A DNA stretch of 64,000 nt from Euryarchaeota archaeon UBA558 (lineage in GTDB: Archaea > Thermoplasmatota > Poseidoniia > Poseidoniales > Thalassarchaeaceae), in the NCBI GenBank assembly GCA_002507175.1, contig DAZE01000020.1:1-64000 (forward strand), written 5' to 3'. Positions 1 to 8,947 of the stretch are shown in pieces. Under the pieces are notes generated by a model. The model saw only the letters and a program-made list of their open reading frames with translations. It had not been told where the DNA came from and made no database searches. How positions within the stretch are numbered: position 1 is the first letter of the stretch; each line of letters begins with the position of its first letter. Both the position numbers and the translations under genes were made by a program.

Positions 1-133
1 TCTTCGGGGGTGGTGGAGGTGGTGGCTGGGTCTTCATCTTCTTGAGTCGGGCTGCGAGCTCGTAATCCTCGTTCGCTACTGCCTCGGCGATTCTCTCGTC
101 GATTCCCGAGGGGGGAGGTGGGGTGTCTGGCAT
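1..133 (-). CDS. Partial small protein with UVR-like helix and polyproline
   Basis: Only the first 44 codons lie in the window; the gene continues past base 1. The ATG at 133 opens a frame beginning MPDTPPPPSG, followed by an amphipathic stretch (IDERIAEAVANEDYELAARL) and then a second run of prolines. The pattern 'A-x-x-x-E-D-Y-E-x-A-A-x-L-x-x' resembles the UVR motif of UvrB/UvrC and of Clp adaptor proteins, which is a helical protein-interaction module. This is a resemblance only, and no function can be assigned from 44 residues. It is divided from apt by about 50 bases and reads in the same direction. Confidence 0.5.
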   Translation of the reverse strand, partial: MPDTPPPPSGIDERIAEAVANEDYELAARLKKMKTQPPPPPPPK

Positions 134-181
134 GCCGGTCGGACCCCTAGGTTCGCTCAATCGATTTCAATGAATCGGGTG

Positions 182-712
182 TCATGCTGGAAGATGCACC
201 AGGGAATGTGCGGGGATCGGACCCAGCCTAACTCGTCCATCCAACCCCTCCAGCTCGATGAGGAAGAGCGCGGCTACCGTCTCGGCCCCTGCCTTGGAGA
301 TCAGCGAGGCGGCTGCCTCCACGGTCCCACCGGTGGCTAGGAGATCGTCCACGAGGATCACGCGATCACCTGGGCCCAGCGCGTCCTCGTGCATCTGAAG
401 CTCGTTGGTTCCGTACTCCAGCGAGTAGCTCACGGATACCGTCTTGTGGGGCAGCTTCCCAGGCTTCCTAATCGGGATGAACGGTAAGTTCAGCCTCATC
501 GCGAGCAAGGGCCCGAAGATGAATCCACGGGCCTCCGGGCCCGCGACACAGGTGGGGGCATGAGTGCGGGCATGCTCCTCGAAGGAGTCCATGACCCTGC
601 GCATCAGCACCGGGTCTGACAGAACGGGGGTGATATCACGGAACTGTATGCCGTCGATTGGGAAGTCAGGAACGGTCCTGATGGTCGCCTTGAGATGGTC
701 GTCCAAATCCAT
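182..712 (-). CDS. apt: Adenine phosphoribosyltransferase
   Basis: Converts adenine and PRPP to AMP in cytoplasmic purine salvage. The protein (176 residues from the chosen start) has the family opening 'IRTVPDFPIDGIQFRDITPVL', the adenine-site segment 'GPEARGFIFG', and the PRPP-binding loop 'VILVDDLLATGGT', all in the usual order and at the normal length. I chose ATG 712 rather than the upstream codon at 742. It is preceded by AGGTGA at suitable spacing, and the extra ten residues are not a family feature. The next gene upstream on the same strand is a purine permease, so uptake and salvage are probably co-transcribed. Confidence 0.93.
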   Translation of the reverse strand: MDLDDHLKATIRTVPDFPIDGIQFRDITPVLSDPVLMRRVMDSFEEHARTHAPTCVAGPEARGFIFGPLLAMRLNLPFIPIRKPGKLPHKTVSVSYSLEYGTNELQMHEDALGPGDRVILVDDLLATGGTVEAAASLISKAGAETVAALFLIELEGLDGRVRLGPIPAHSLVHLPA

Positions 713-772
713 GGAATCACCTGACTGCGCCCCAGGCGTCAAATTGACACCTAGGGTCGCATGTTTCCTCGA

Positions 773-2218
773 TCATATTCCGATGGTATCGAATAGCCAG
801 CCGAACGTGCTCGTGTCGCCTGGCCCCAGGTAGAACATCAGCATGAAGACGGCGATGCCGTACATGATCGGTGAGGGTTCCTGCCACTTGCCCATCATCA
901 TCTTGATGACCACCCATGTGATTACGCCCCATGCGATGCCGTCTGCGATGGAATAGGTGAAGGGCATGAGCACGATGGTCAGGAAGGCTGGGAGGACCAT
1001 CTCACTGTCATTCCAGTCGATGTCCACGACCTGCTTCATCATCATAGCGCCTATGATGACCAAGGCCGATGCGGCGGCGAAGGTTGGTATGGCTTGGAAC
1101 AGACCGGAAAGGAATAGGCCTGAGAGCATGAGTACGCCGACTGTCACTGCCACAAGCCCGGTCTTGCCGCCCTCTTCGACGCCGGCTGCAGACTCAATGT
1201 AGGTCGTCGTGGTGCTCGTGCCGGTGAGTGCGCCTGCTATCGTCGCAGCAGCGTCTGACATGAAGGCTTCCTCGCTCTTGTGGAGAGTGTCATCCGCATC
1301 AACGTACCCTGCCTGCCTGCCAACGGAGTACAACGTGCCAGCTGTGTCGAAGATATCGACGAACAGGAATGCTATCATGACAAGTAGGAAGTCATCCCAA
1401 TTCCCACTGATGTCGCCTAGCGCTGTAATTGCGGCGCCGAGGGACTCGTCTGGGAGGCCCACGAACCCTATGATCTCGTTGGGGTCTGGTGCGCTGGCGT
1501 ATGCAGTGCCCCACCCAGCTCCTCCAGCGGCGAAGTCGTTGTACGGGTCGTATACCTCAAACATCCAACCGTACATCGAAGCTACCATGATGCCAATGAT
1601 GATGGCGCCCTTCATGCCCCTGGCCATCATGGCCGCGATTGCAAGAAGAGCGATCATCCCGATCAGTGCACCGTGACTGAGGTTGAACGCCTCGGTGGTC
1701 GCTAGATTGACCAACGTGGCCCCGTCGTCTTGGATCCATCCCATTTCCCTAAGACCGATGATAGCTAGGAAGGCCCCGATACCAGCGCCCGTCGCTATTT
1801 TCAGGTCCTTTGGAATGGCGTTAATCATCTTCGTTCTCCAACCCACTTGGGGGATCGAGATCACAAGGAAGATTATCCCCTCGAGGAAGACGGCCGCGAG
1901 GGCGACTTGCCATTCGATGCCCATCCCAAGCACCACTGCGAAGGTGAAGTAGGCGTTCAGCCCCATCCCCGGGGCTAGGGCGAAGGGGAGGTTTGCCCAT
2001 AATCCCATTACGACACAGCCGACGAAGGCAGCGATCGCCGTTGCGAACAGCGCGTCATCGAATGGTATCCCTGCCACGCTTAGCATTGCGGGATTTACCA
2101 GCAATATGTATGCCATCGTGAGGAAGGTGGTGATTCCCGCTCGTATCTCGGAACCGACCGTCACGCCCTTCGCACTCAATCCAAATGTTCTGTCTAATAT
2201 GTTGTCTACTGCGCTCAT
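773..2218 (-). CDS. NCS2/AzgA-type purine permease
   Basis: A 481-residue polytopic membrane protein of the nucleobase:cation symporter-2 superfamily, AzgA/PbuG branch (hypoxanthine, guanine or adenine uptake). It opens 'LDRTFGLSAKGVTVGSEIRA' and 'GITTFLTMAYILLVNPAMLS', the signature start of this branch. It also contains 'FALAPGMGLNAYF' and 'FDTAGTLYSVGRQAG', which match the conserved substrate-site helices. About 12 hydrophobic segments are visible. AGGTGA stands nine bases before ATG 2218. It lies just upstream of apt in the same direction, which supports a purine substrate. The exact base transported cannot be read from sequence. Confidence 0.9.
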   Translation of the reverse strand: MSAVDNILDRTFGLSAKGVTVGSEIRAGITTFLTMAYILLVNPAMLSVAGIPFDDALFATAIAAFVGCVVMGLWANLPFALAPGMGLNAYFTFAVVLGMGIEWQVALAAVFLEGIIFLVISIPQVGWRTKMINAIPKDLKIATGAGIGAFLAIIGLREMGWIQDDGATLVNLATTEAFNLSHGALIGMIALLAIAAMMARGMKGAIIIGIMVASMYGWMFEVYDPYNDFAAGGAGWGTAYASAPDPNEIIGFVGLPDESLGAAITALGDISGNWDDFLLVMIAFLFVDIFDTAGTLYSVGRQAGYVDADDTLHKSEEAFMSDAAATIAGALTGTSTTTTYIESAAGVEEGGKTGLVAVTVGVLMLSGLFLSGLFQAIPTFAAASALVIIGAMMMKQVVDIDWNDSEMVLPAFLTIVLMPFTYSIADGIAWGVITWVVIKMMMGKWQEPSPIMYGIAVFMLMFYLGPGDTSTFGWLFDTIGI

Positions 2219-2283
2219 CTTATAGTCACCTGAGGAAGCCTCTTAGTTTCGGCTTATGCACGTCAAGCATATCAAGGATTCGT

Positions 2284-3558
2284 CTATTCTGCATCCATGT
2301 CTATGATTAAGTCCCGCCCGTTGATGGGTATCAGAACCTCGAATGGTGGGTCCGGGCCGAATAAGTCAGCAAACTCCTCGACGTCCTCATCAGGGGTGTG
2401 GAATAGAATCAGATGACGTGGGTTGCAGGCTCGTGCGAAATCCACCAATTCGGACCTCCCCGCATGGTTCGACAAATCAAATTTGTCGATCTCGAGCTCT
2501 ATCCTCGTCTTCCTGTTGTATATGGATATGATTCCGGTATCGACAAGGGACCTGCCACCTGAGCCGGGCGCCTGATAGCCTGTCAGTAGAATTGCATTGG
2601 CTGAGTCATGCCTCAACTTGTTCAGATACCAAATGGCTGGGCCCCCATCCAGCATACCGGAGGTTGTCACGATGACGTCTGCCTCAAGTGCCTTGAATCG
2701 ATCTGACTTCCCCCTTACACGCTTTGTCCAACGGAGGGCCTTCTCGAAGCCCGATGGATCGCGTAAGTAGTCGGGATGATCGTTCCAGATCCTGGAGACT
2801 CGTGTTCCCATGCCATCATAATGAACGTTCAGGGATGGATCTCTATCATGCAGTATTTTGATAATGTCTTGTCCCCTTCCTGAAGCGAAGCTGGGAATCA
2901 GAGCCACACCACCTCTTGCCCTTATGTCCTGAACTCGCTTCACCAACCTATCCTCCTCCGTGGCCCGGTCAGTATGGTCCCTCCCGGCATAAGTAGCCTC
3001 CATGACAAGAATGTCGCATTCCACCGGCTTCGCACCTTCAACATTCGGACTCTGTCTGGTGTCAATGTCGCCTGTCCACAGTATCTTGATATCTTGTGTT
3101 TTTAATTCCACCATGGAGGCTCCCGGGACGTGACCGGCCCCCCGCAGGATGCAAGTCCACCCACTCACATCGAAAGATTCTCGATGGTCATGCGTAACCC
3201 ACGATTCCAATGAATCCTCTATGTCCCTCTTGTCCCATGTGAGGGGATATCCTTCTATGCTCGATACCTTGTATGTATCACGCCACATGATTTCTGACAG
3301 AGCGGCTACGAGTGGAGTTGAGTGGAGCTTAGTTCCGTGATGCCCAACCAACCATGGAGCCATGCCGATGTGATCGATGTGAGCATGAGTAATTATTGCA
3401 TTTCGAACATACGGGGTCGGAGAAGGATACCTGGGGGGTTTCGAAGCGGCGAGGCCATAATCTATCAGAATAGTCTCACAACCAGATTTTTGAATTGTAC
3501 ATCCAACATTGCCCACCTCCCTTGCGCCACCGTGAAAATGGAACCAGATTTTGCTCAT
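2284..3558 (-). CDS. Beta-CASP metallo-beta-lactamase ribonuclease
   Basis: A 424-residue metal-dependent RNA-processing nuclease of the CPSF/Ysh1/RNase J superfamily. Zinc motif 2 is visible as HAHIDH at residues 58-63, followed by the conserved His of 'GAGHVPGASM', the Asp of 'LWTGDIDTR', and the beta-CASP segments 'MEATYAGRDH', 'GVALIPSFASGRGQ' and 'HYDGMGTR'. No KH domain precedes the catalytic domain, so this is not the aCPSF1 type. It is closer to the shorter aCPSF2 or exonuclease-like members. It is transcribed toward the purine permease and divergent from the ferredoxin gene across a 171-base AT-rich gap. Whether it acts as endo- or exonuclease is not visible. Confidence 0.85.
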   Translation of the reverse strand: MSKIWFHFHGGAREVGNVGCTIQKSGCETILIDYGLAASKPPRYPSPTPYVRNAIITHAHIDHIGMAPWLVGHHGTKLHSTPLVAALSEIMWRDTYKVSSIEGYPLTWDKRDIEDSLESWVTHDHRESFDVSGWTCILRGAGHVPGASMVELKTQDIKILWTGDIDTRQSPNVEGAKPVECDILVMEATYAGRDHTDRATEEDRLVKRVQDIRARGGVALIPSFASGRGQDIIKILHDRDPSLNVHYDGMGTRVSRIWNDHPDYLRDPSGFEKALRWTKRVRGKSDRFKALEADVIVTTSGMLDGGPAIWYLNKLRHDSANAILLTGYQAPGSGGRSLVDTGIISIYNRKTRIELEIDKFDLSNHAGRSELVDFARACNPRHLILFHTPDEDVEEFADLFGPDPPFEVLIPINGRDLIIDMDAE

Positions 3559-3695
3559 ATTCTAGCCTAAGCGGGGGTAGAACTTCAAACCTATCACCCC
3601 ACCCCCTGATTTCCATTGTACGATGAAGTAATAGATAGATGGTGAACAGAGAAAATAAGGTTTTAACAGAATATACTGATTAATTTTGATTTTGG

Positions 3696-3703
3696 TTTAT
3701 TAT
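3696..3703 (+). promoter_or_regulatory. Putative TATA box for the ferredoxin operon
   Basis: TTTATTAT lies in an AT-rich stretch about 30 bases before ATG 3730. With the archaeal spacing of TATA to start site (about 25-27 bases) the transcript would begin within a few bases of the start codon, so the message would be nearly leaderless. No ribosome binding site is visible, which fits. Confidence 0.45.
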
Positions 3704-3729
3704 TGTTAATACAATTTGCAAATTGAGAA

Positions 3730-4008
3730 ATGACTCATCATGAGATTGCAGTGGAAATGAGGGGGTGGGTCGATCTGAAAAAGGGAAGCGCCACCCAATC
3801 TTACATGGCCAGACTACCAGGGCACAGTCTCACCTTGAATGAGATCAAGTGCTTCGGATGTGGCGCCTGCATCGCTGTCTGCCCAATCGACGTCATTCGG
3901 ATGATGCCGCCAATTGTCAATATCAAGGAAAGTGCGTGCACACACTGTAATCTATGCATACCAGCGTGCCCTGTCCACGCTCTGTCCATCGAGGGAGTTC
4001 TTGAATGA
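3730..4008 (+). CDS. Two-cluster [4Fe-4S] ferredoxin-like protein
   Basis: A 92-residue electron carrier. Two canonical cluster motifs are visible: CFGCGACIAVCP and CTHCNLCIPACP, separated by about 20 residues, as in dicluster ferredoxins. The first 35 residues are an extension without cysteines ('MTHHEIAVEMRGWVDLKKG'). The stop codon overlaps the next start (ATGA at 4005-4008), so it is translationally coupled to the flavoprotein-like gene and stands two genes before GGGP synthase. An attractive inference is electron delivery to a redox step such as lipid saturation, but nothing in the sequence proves the partner. Confidence 0.88.
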   Translation: MTHHEIAVEMRGWVDLKKGSATQSYMARLPGHSLTLNEIKCFGCGACIAVCPIDVIRMMPPIVNIKESACTHCNLCIPACPVHALSIEGVLE

Positions 4009-4625
4009 GAATCTTAGTTTTGGACGATTCAATTAGATCATTGGCGTTTAGCTTGACAATGCAGACCTCCGGAACGAGAAATGAGATCCATATGATTAGT
4101 GAAAAGACTGAGATTGGACTGTCGGATACTCTGAAACCGGGAGTGAATCGAGATTCCCATCCAATGTTGCAAGGGATAGTTCGTCATATGCCGATGGTGG
4201 CCCTAGCAGGTCCTTTCTTCAGAAATAGTTGGGTACACAGGGGACTTGCGATTGAGTCCGTGAACAACGGTCTGAACATCCATTTTCGTAGTGCCGTCGA
4301 TGAGGTAGATCATGGGGTATTCGAGTTCCACGGCACTGCAGCGACCACATTCAGCGCTAGGGAGCATTTCGATTATGTCTCCCATCCACCTCAAGCCGAG
4401 GGTGGCATTCTCTGGCATGGTGCTATCTCAACGAAGTCATTGAATGATGAGCTGTCCATGGATAGGGGAGATGGCACGTTCGAGACATGGAGCAGGACTC
4501 CGATTGAGAATGATGGGATTTTGCAATACGGAACATGGTTGGGCGACGAGCCCAATGAGGATGTCGTCATGGCAATAACTGAGGGTGTAGCAGAAGCAAT
4601 GGGCCTACTTTCCTCATTGAAATAG
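4005..4625 (+). CDS. Degenerate flavoprotein-like protein, function unknown
   Basis: A 206-residue protein I do not recognise with confidence. The N-terminus 'MRILVLDDSIRSLAFSLTM' has the beta-alpha shape of an FAD-binding Rossmann fold. The glycines of GxGxxG are replaced by polar residues. An 'ISEKTEIG' segment stands where the second strand and ribose-binding acid would be. The C-terminus 'ILQYGTWLGDEPNEDVVMAI' followed by TEGVAEAMGLL resembles the final 'GD...AI.EG..AA' helix of flavoprotein oxidoreductases. My inference is a shortened relative of that fold that may have lost FAD binding. It overlaps the ferredoxin stop by four bases and is followed 21 bases later by GGGP synthase. Confidence 0.6.
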   Translation: MRILVLDDSIRSLAFSLTMQTSGTRNEIHMISEKTEIGLSDTLKPGVNRDSHPMLQGIVRHMPMVALAGPFFRNSWVHRGLAIESVNNGLNIHFRSAVDEVDHGVFEFHGTAATTFSAREHFDYVSHPPQAEGGILWHGAISTKSLNDELSMDRGDGTFETWSRTPIENDGILQYGTWLGDEPNEDVVMAITEGVAEAMGLLSSLK

Positions 4626-4646
4626 CCCTATTACCTATCCCTTATC

Positions 4647-5450
4647 GTGCAGGTCATGGCCAACCTTGATGGCATCACTCAGAGATCTCGCCCGCGTCAT
4701 GCATTACTCATTGACCCGGCAGATCAAGAGCCAGATGTAGCTGCGAAGCGGGCCATAGCCGCAGCAATGGCTGGATCATCGATGATACTCATTGGGGGAT
4801 CCTCTGGTACTGACAGCAAGAACGTGGATGAGACCGTAGTTGCGATAAGAGAGGCATTGGAGCTTATCCAATGGGCGGCCACACAAGACTCGGATGCACA
4901 TTCAGAAGATAGACTACCGATTGTTCTATTTCCTCAAGGGGCAAATGCACTATCTCCAAACGCTGATGCGATCACCTACATGATGCTCATGAATAGCACT
5001 GACCCAAGATATTTGATTGGTGAGCAAGTAGCAGGAGCTACATTCATCAAGAATTCTGGGATTCATCCAATTTCCATGGGCTACGTGATCTGCGCACCTG
5101 GAGGCAAGGCTGGAAGGGTTGGGAAGGCGGATCTTATTGATCCAGACGAAATTGAAAGGGTGTCCTCATACGCGTCCGCTGCAGAAATGTTCGGCTTCAA
5201 GCTTCTCTACCTCGAAGCGGGCAGCGGTGCCGAGTCACCAGTCTCTCGGGGTCTGATAGAGGCTGCGAGAGAAAGTACGGATCTCCCAATTGTCGTAGGT
5301 GGTGGCATTAGGGACCCGCAAGCAGCCAGGCGCGCCGTGAAGGCTGGTGCTGATTGGATAGTGACGGGAAACTTGGGGGAGCAGTACGAGGATGCAGATG
5401 AACTCAAGCAGGCGCTTGAAGCCATGATTGAAGCCATGAACTCTAACTGA
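4647..5450 (+). CDS. Geranylgeranylglyceryl phosphate synthase
   Basis: Forms the first ether bond of archaeal membrane lipids, joining geranylgeranyl diphosphate to sn-glycerol-1-phosphate. The TIM-barrel protein shows the family landmarks: 'HALLIDPADQEP' at the start, 'MILIGGSSGTD', 'PIVLFPQGANALSPNADAIT', 'LLYLEAGSGAESPVS' and the phosphate-binding 'IVVGGGIRDPQAARRAVKAG' followed by ADWIVTG. Length (267) is slightly above the usual 230-260. Translation may begin at GTG 4647 or at ATG 4656 (MANLDG). Neither has a strong ribosome binding site. It is the clearest proof in the window that the host is an archaeon. It follows the ferredoxin and flavoprotein-like genes in one direction. Confidence 0.92.
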   Translation: MQVMANLDGITQRSRPRHALLIDPADQEPDVAAKRAIAAAMAGSSMILIGGSSGTDSKNVDETVVAIREALELIQWAATQDSDAHSEDRLPIVLFPQGANALSPNADAITYMMLMNSTDPRYLIGEQVAGATFIKNSGIHPISMGYVICAPGGKAGRVGKADLIDPDEIERVSSYASAAEMFGFKLLYLEAGSGAESPVSRGLIEAARESTDLPIVVGGGIRDPQAARRAVKAGADWIVTGNLGEQYEDADELKQALEAMIEAMNSN

Positions 5451-6240
5451 CAGACTGTTCCATGCCGTCGGATTCAGGGTAAACCAACGTGATCATATGC
5501 TCTATATCGATGTAGTCTTGACCGCTATTATAGGTGACTTGCAATTCGTGTACCCCATAGGTATCGAAATGCAGAGTTTTCCAAACTACTTCTCCCCCAT
5601 CATCGACTTTTCCATCGTTGCTTTGACACACGGTTTGGGCTTCATCGATCAGATCCCAGGAAAACTCTACTGATTGGCCACTTGCTAGCCCTTGGACCAA
5701 CTCGGGATTACTGACTATTGACTCTATCACGATGACATCGGCAGCTACGCCGTGGTTCGAGGGAATTGAGTCAATCAACAAGGGGCGAGGCTCATGGGTG
5801 TTTTCCTCGGTCCAGTGTATCTCGAGGTTAGCACTGACCGTCACGTAACGCATGTACTCGTTGCCCATATTGTCCTCGGCCATCAGGATAATCCGGTGCA
5901 ATCCATGGTTTTGGATTTCGACTCTAACTATATCCGCCTCTGAAGGCGACACAATCTGGACTTGCCCCCCCGTTTCAATTTCATACGATATGAAGTCCCG
6001 ATTAGCATTTGTACTGCTGAAATCGAATTCGAAAATTGCAGGCTCCACCGATATCAGATCACCATCGACGTAATTCTCTCTGATACTCTCATTTGGCTCT
6101 AACAGCTCTACATTAAAATCTACATTGCCAGAGTCATCACCAGTCATAATGCAACCTGACATCATCAATGACGATGTGAGAAATGGTAATAGAAGGTGTA
6201 GCACTTGGAAACCCATAGTTTCCCGCTTAATCAAACTCAT
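5443..6240 (-). CDS. Predicted secreted lipoprotein, unknown function
   Basis: A protein of about 265 residues. The N-terminus has Lys/Arg (MSLIKRETMG), a hydrophobic core, and a lipobox-like LMMSGC, so the mature protein probably begins at that Cys and is lipid-anchored outside the membrane. The remainder is rich in beta-type sequence with repeated 'I.FEFDF', 'HRIILMAEDNMGNE' and 'YGVHELQVTYNSG', reminiscent of PKD/Ig-like domains. I chose ATG 6240, which overlaps the upstream gene's stop by 14 bases; ATG 6216 is possible. Its 3' end overlaps the end of the convergent GGGP synthase gene by 8 bases. Confidence 0.7.
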   Translation of the reverse strand: MSLIKRETMGFQVLHLLLPFLTSSLMMSGCIMTGDDSGNVDFNVELLEPNESIRENYVDGDLISVEPAIFEFDFSSTNANRDFISYEIETGGQVQIVSPSEADIVRVEIQNHGLHRIILMAEDNMGNEYMRYVTVSANLEIHWTEENTHEPRPLLIDSIPSNHGVAADVIVIESIVSNPELVQGLASGQSVEFSWDLIDEAQTVCQSNDGKVDDGGEVVWKTLHFDTYGVHELQVTYNSGQDYIDIEHMITLVYPESDGMEQSVS

Positions 6241-6577
6241 CACCTTCGATTGAAGAAACCTCTCTTTCCAAGTCAAGCAAGGCCGCAAGCAATACTTCTA
6301 CGCGCCCCTTCAGCTCACTGACCTCAATGTCAGATGCACCGCTATCCTGAAGACGTATCATGCCTTCCAACTCCTTGATCCTCTCGGACATTTCCACCTT
6401 CGTGGAGGAAACACCCCTCACAGCACTGAGTTTGGCGATCTCAAGCTTTAGATTATTGATTTCAAACACCATATCCTTCATTGACGCTTCTGCTTCAGCT
6501 AAGACATCCCATGTTTTGAGCACCTCCTCAATAAGAGCCTCTTTTTTGAAATTAGACAGTCTCGCTTTGTGATCCAT
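6227..6577 (-). CDS. Coiled-coil protein, unknown function
   Basis: About 116 residues, almost wholly predicted coiled coil: 'KKEALIEEVLKTWDVLAEAE', 'MVFEINNLKLEIAKL', 'EMSERIKELEGMI' and 'LKGRVEVLLAALLDLEREV' show regular heptad hydrophobics in an acidic background. No catalytic motif or membrane segment is seen. ATG 6577 is taken as the start; a GTG at 6610 would add 11 residues. Its stop lies inside the start of the downstream lipoprotein gene, so the two are translationally coupled. A structural or scaffolding role linked to that lipoprotein is inference only. Confidence 0.6.
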   Translation of the reverse strand: MDHKARLSNFKKEALIEEVLKTWDVLAEAEASMKDMVFEINNLKLEIAKLSAVRGVSSTKVEMSERIKELEGMIRLQDSGASDIEVSELKGRVEVLLAALLDLEREVSSIEGDEFD

Positions 6578-6610
6578 GGAATCTATCCCGTCTCCCTCCA
6601 AGTCGACCAC

Positions 6611-7047
6611 CAGTGTTAGTTATCCCACAAAGGATCTATGATATGGATTTTACATAATTCAACGATACATCTACTACTATAACTGCCAGTTCAAAAGCCT
6701 CATGAAAAGAGCCGCAGTCACAAGTACCGACCGCTAAACTGCGCATATGAGTGGCCAATCGAAGTCCGCTCCAATCCTCACTGCTGGAATAAGCAGCAGA
6801 CCCTCTCCAATTACGGACGATGTCCTGGAAATCAATGGAGATTGTGTTTACTCTGACAGAATACCCAAACCAATACATGATGCCGATCACAGTGTAATTG
6901 GAACAGATCCTTCAATATATCAAGAAGAGAACACGAAAGTACTGATCTGAGATAGGAGAGCCGTGCCCGTATCAAAGGACATCTTGAAATCTCAGGGGAT
7001 CGCTTGTAATCTAATCATTAAATAATTGAATCGGAGGCTTAGATTTT
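6611..7047. other. 437-base region without a confident gene
   Basis: AT-rich stretch at the border between the lipid/lipoprotein genes and the surface-polymer block. One open frame on the plus strand (6747-6950, ATG start, 67 codons, 'MSGQSKSAPILTAGISSRPS' at its start) could be a small gene. It has no ribosome binding site, and the only TATA-like sequence (TACTATAAC near 6678) is too far upstream. An opposite-strand frame (6636-6890) is equally open, so coding cannot be decided by eye. No tRNA, hairpin-plus-T terminator or repeat array was seen. Confidence 0.4.
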
Positions 7048-8946
7048 TCACAAAAATACGTTGTTTTCATGAATTTCTAGAAATACCTCGAGATTGTACA
7101 GCATCCAGATTAGCATTGCTTCCTGGCTACTCATCGATTTTAACGATAGCAGTTCCTCTAATCCAGACCTCATCACAATTCCATGTTTTACCATACTTCC
7201 TGAGAGTATTTTTTTCTTGGCTAAGTCAGAAAATTCTCCATCCATCCAATCTGTTAGGGGGACGGGGAAGCCCACTTTCTTCCTATTTATCACCGGAGAA
7301 GGAAGTAGGCCCACAGATGCCTGTTTTAATACCCATTTTGGAGTATCGTCAACCTCACTTGAGTCGGCCCCAATTTTTTCTACTGGCCCATCATGCCACC
7401 GCAGTTTCAATTCCTTGTCTATCCTAAATGATAGCTCGACGAGCTTGTGATCCACGAATGGAACCCTGGCCTCAACGCTAGCCCCCATTGTTGTTGTGTC
7501 CACTCTTTGCAATAAGCCCGGAAGATGTATCTTCTCAAAAACGTACATGTACTGAGTTGCTGGATCTAAATCTTCAACCTCCGAGAAACTATTATGAAAA
7601 CTAGATATAGATTCTCCCTTGTTAAAATCCTCTAGAACATTCGGAGAAAATAGTTTTTCTAGCCAATGAGTAGGAGTGTACCGATAGAGGTGCAAGAATC
7701 GTTCAACCTCACTTTTGAATTCACCACCATACCTCTCTGAAAGTCTTAGTCCCAAAGTAGAGTCAGTTTCAAAATTTCCTTCTTTCCAATTTTCGAGGAA
7801 CCTGGAATCTTCAGCGGAACGGAAAATCCTCCCATACCCACCAAAAATCTCGTCCGCGCCTTCTCCGGATAGAACTACTGTAATGTCTTGTTTTAGGATC
7901 TTTGACATCAAGTAGAGTGGCACTTCATTTGGAACGCCCAATGGCGCATCTTTCAGATATACCAATTCTTGAAGCTTCTCGAGGTAATCATCCATTCCAA
8001 TCATTATTTCGGTATGTTTTGTATTGTACTTCTCGGAGACCATTCTAGAATATTCGAATTCATTGAATCCAGAATTAGGAAATCCTATGGTGTATGTAGA
8101 AATTGGAGAGTCTTGCATTCTCGACATAATCGCAGTTATGAGACTAGAGTCAACTCCTCCGGAGAGGTATGCTCCTACTTTGACATCAGCCACCATTCGA
8201 AGACCTATCGATTTTTTCAGATTTTCTAAGACTAGTGAGACGGCCTTTTCCTGGTCCGAGATCTTTGGCATATCAAGAGATGCCTTCAAAGACCAATATT
8301 GTCTGATTTCTTTGATATTATGCCTATCTAACTTCATCCAATGGCCCGGTTTCAATGAGTTAATTCCTTCGAAGAAACTCGCTCCAGAAACTGGATAGCG
8401 GAAACAAAGATAAGAAATCACAGAGTCAATATTCAATTTAAAACTTCTATTTAATGATCTTATCAATGATTTTGGTTCTGAGGAAAACGTAAATCCCGAA
8501 TCTGATGAATTAAAGAATAGTGGCTTAATACCGAGTCTATCCCTCGCCAAGAAAGTTTGAAGGGACTGATGGTCAAAAATAGCGAAGGCAAACATTCCAT
8601 TGAATCTCTCAAGACATCCTTCTTCCCACTCAATGTAAGATAACAAGATTACTTCTGTGTCTCCTTCTGTCTGGAAAACGTGTCCTAGATCGGCAAGCTC
8701 CTTTCTGATGGCTCTATAATTGTAAAGCTCACCATTGTATACGATACTGAATCTTCCATCTGCGGAATGCATAGGCTGATTTGACTGATCACTGATGTCG
8801 ATGATACTCAATCTTCGGTGGCCTATACTAAATGGAGGAGAGAAGTAGGTAGCAGAGGCATCCGGACCCCTATGATTCATGAGTTCCAATGCTTCTTCGA
8901 AGTCTATTCGGTTAATTTCACCGATATGGCCTAGAATTCCGCACAA
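7048..8946 (-). CDS. asnB: Asparagine-synthase-type glutamine amidotransferase
   Basis: A 632-residue class II glutamine amidotransferase fused to an ATP-pyrophosphatase amidation domain. The start should be the TTG at 8946. It gives M-C-G-I-L-G-H, so the catalytic Cys is residue 2 after Met removal, and GAGGG stands eight bases before it. Starting upstream at 8985 would bury the Cys behind 14 residues. The amidase domain shows 'MNHRGPDASATYF' and 'YNGELYNYRAIR', and the synthetase domain shows the PP-loop 'GAYLSGGVDSSLITA'. The TTG begins one base after the stop of the tagD-like gene. Inside a polysaccharide locus such paralogues often amidate sugars or uronic acids, so free asparagine synthesis is not certain. 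Confidence 0.88.
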   Translation of the reverse strand: MCGILGHIGEINRIDFEEALELMNHRGPDASATYFSPPFSIGHRRLSIIDISDQSNQPMHSADGRFSIVYNGELYNYRAIRKELADLGHVFQTEGDTEVILLSYIEWEEGCLERFNGMFAFAIFDHQSLQTFLARDRLGIKPLFFNSSDSGFTFSSEPKSLIRSLNRSFKLNIDSVISYLCFRYPVSGASFFEGINSLKPGHWMKLDRHNIKEIRQYWSLKASLDMPKISDQEKAVSLVLENLKKSIGLRMVADVKVGAYLSGGVDSSLITAIMSRMQDSPISTYTIGFPNSGFNEFEYSRMVSEKYNTKHTEIMIGMDDYLEKLQELVYLKDAPLGVPNEVPLYLMSKILKQDITVVLSGEGADEIFGGYGRIFRSAEDSRFLENWKEGNFETDSTLGLRLSERYGGEFKSEVERFLHLYRYTPTHWLEKLFSPNVLEDFNKGESISSFHNSFSEVEDLDPATQYMYVFEKIHLPGLLQRVDTTTMGASVEARVPFVDHKLVELSFRIDKELKLRWHDGPVEKIGADSSEVDDTPKWVLKQASVGLLPSPVINRKKVGFPVPLTDWMDGEFSDLAKKKILSGSMVKHGIVMRSGLEELLSLKSMSSQEAMLIWMLYNLEVFLEIHENNVFL

Positions 8947-8947
8947 T

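Noticed and set aside
1209..1676. 155-codon open frame opposite the purine permease
   Set aside because: The minus-strand frame is a clear AzgA-family transporter across this whole stretch; the opposite frame is a compositional shadow without motifs.
6636..6890. 84-codon open frame on the minus strand
   Set aside because: No binding site, promoter or recognisable motif, and it competes with an equally open plus-strand frame (6747-6950); coding is undecided for both.
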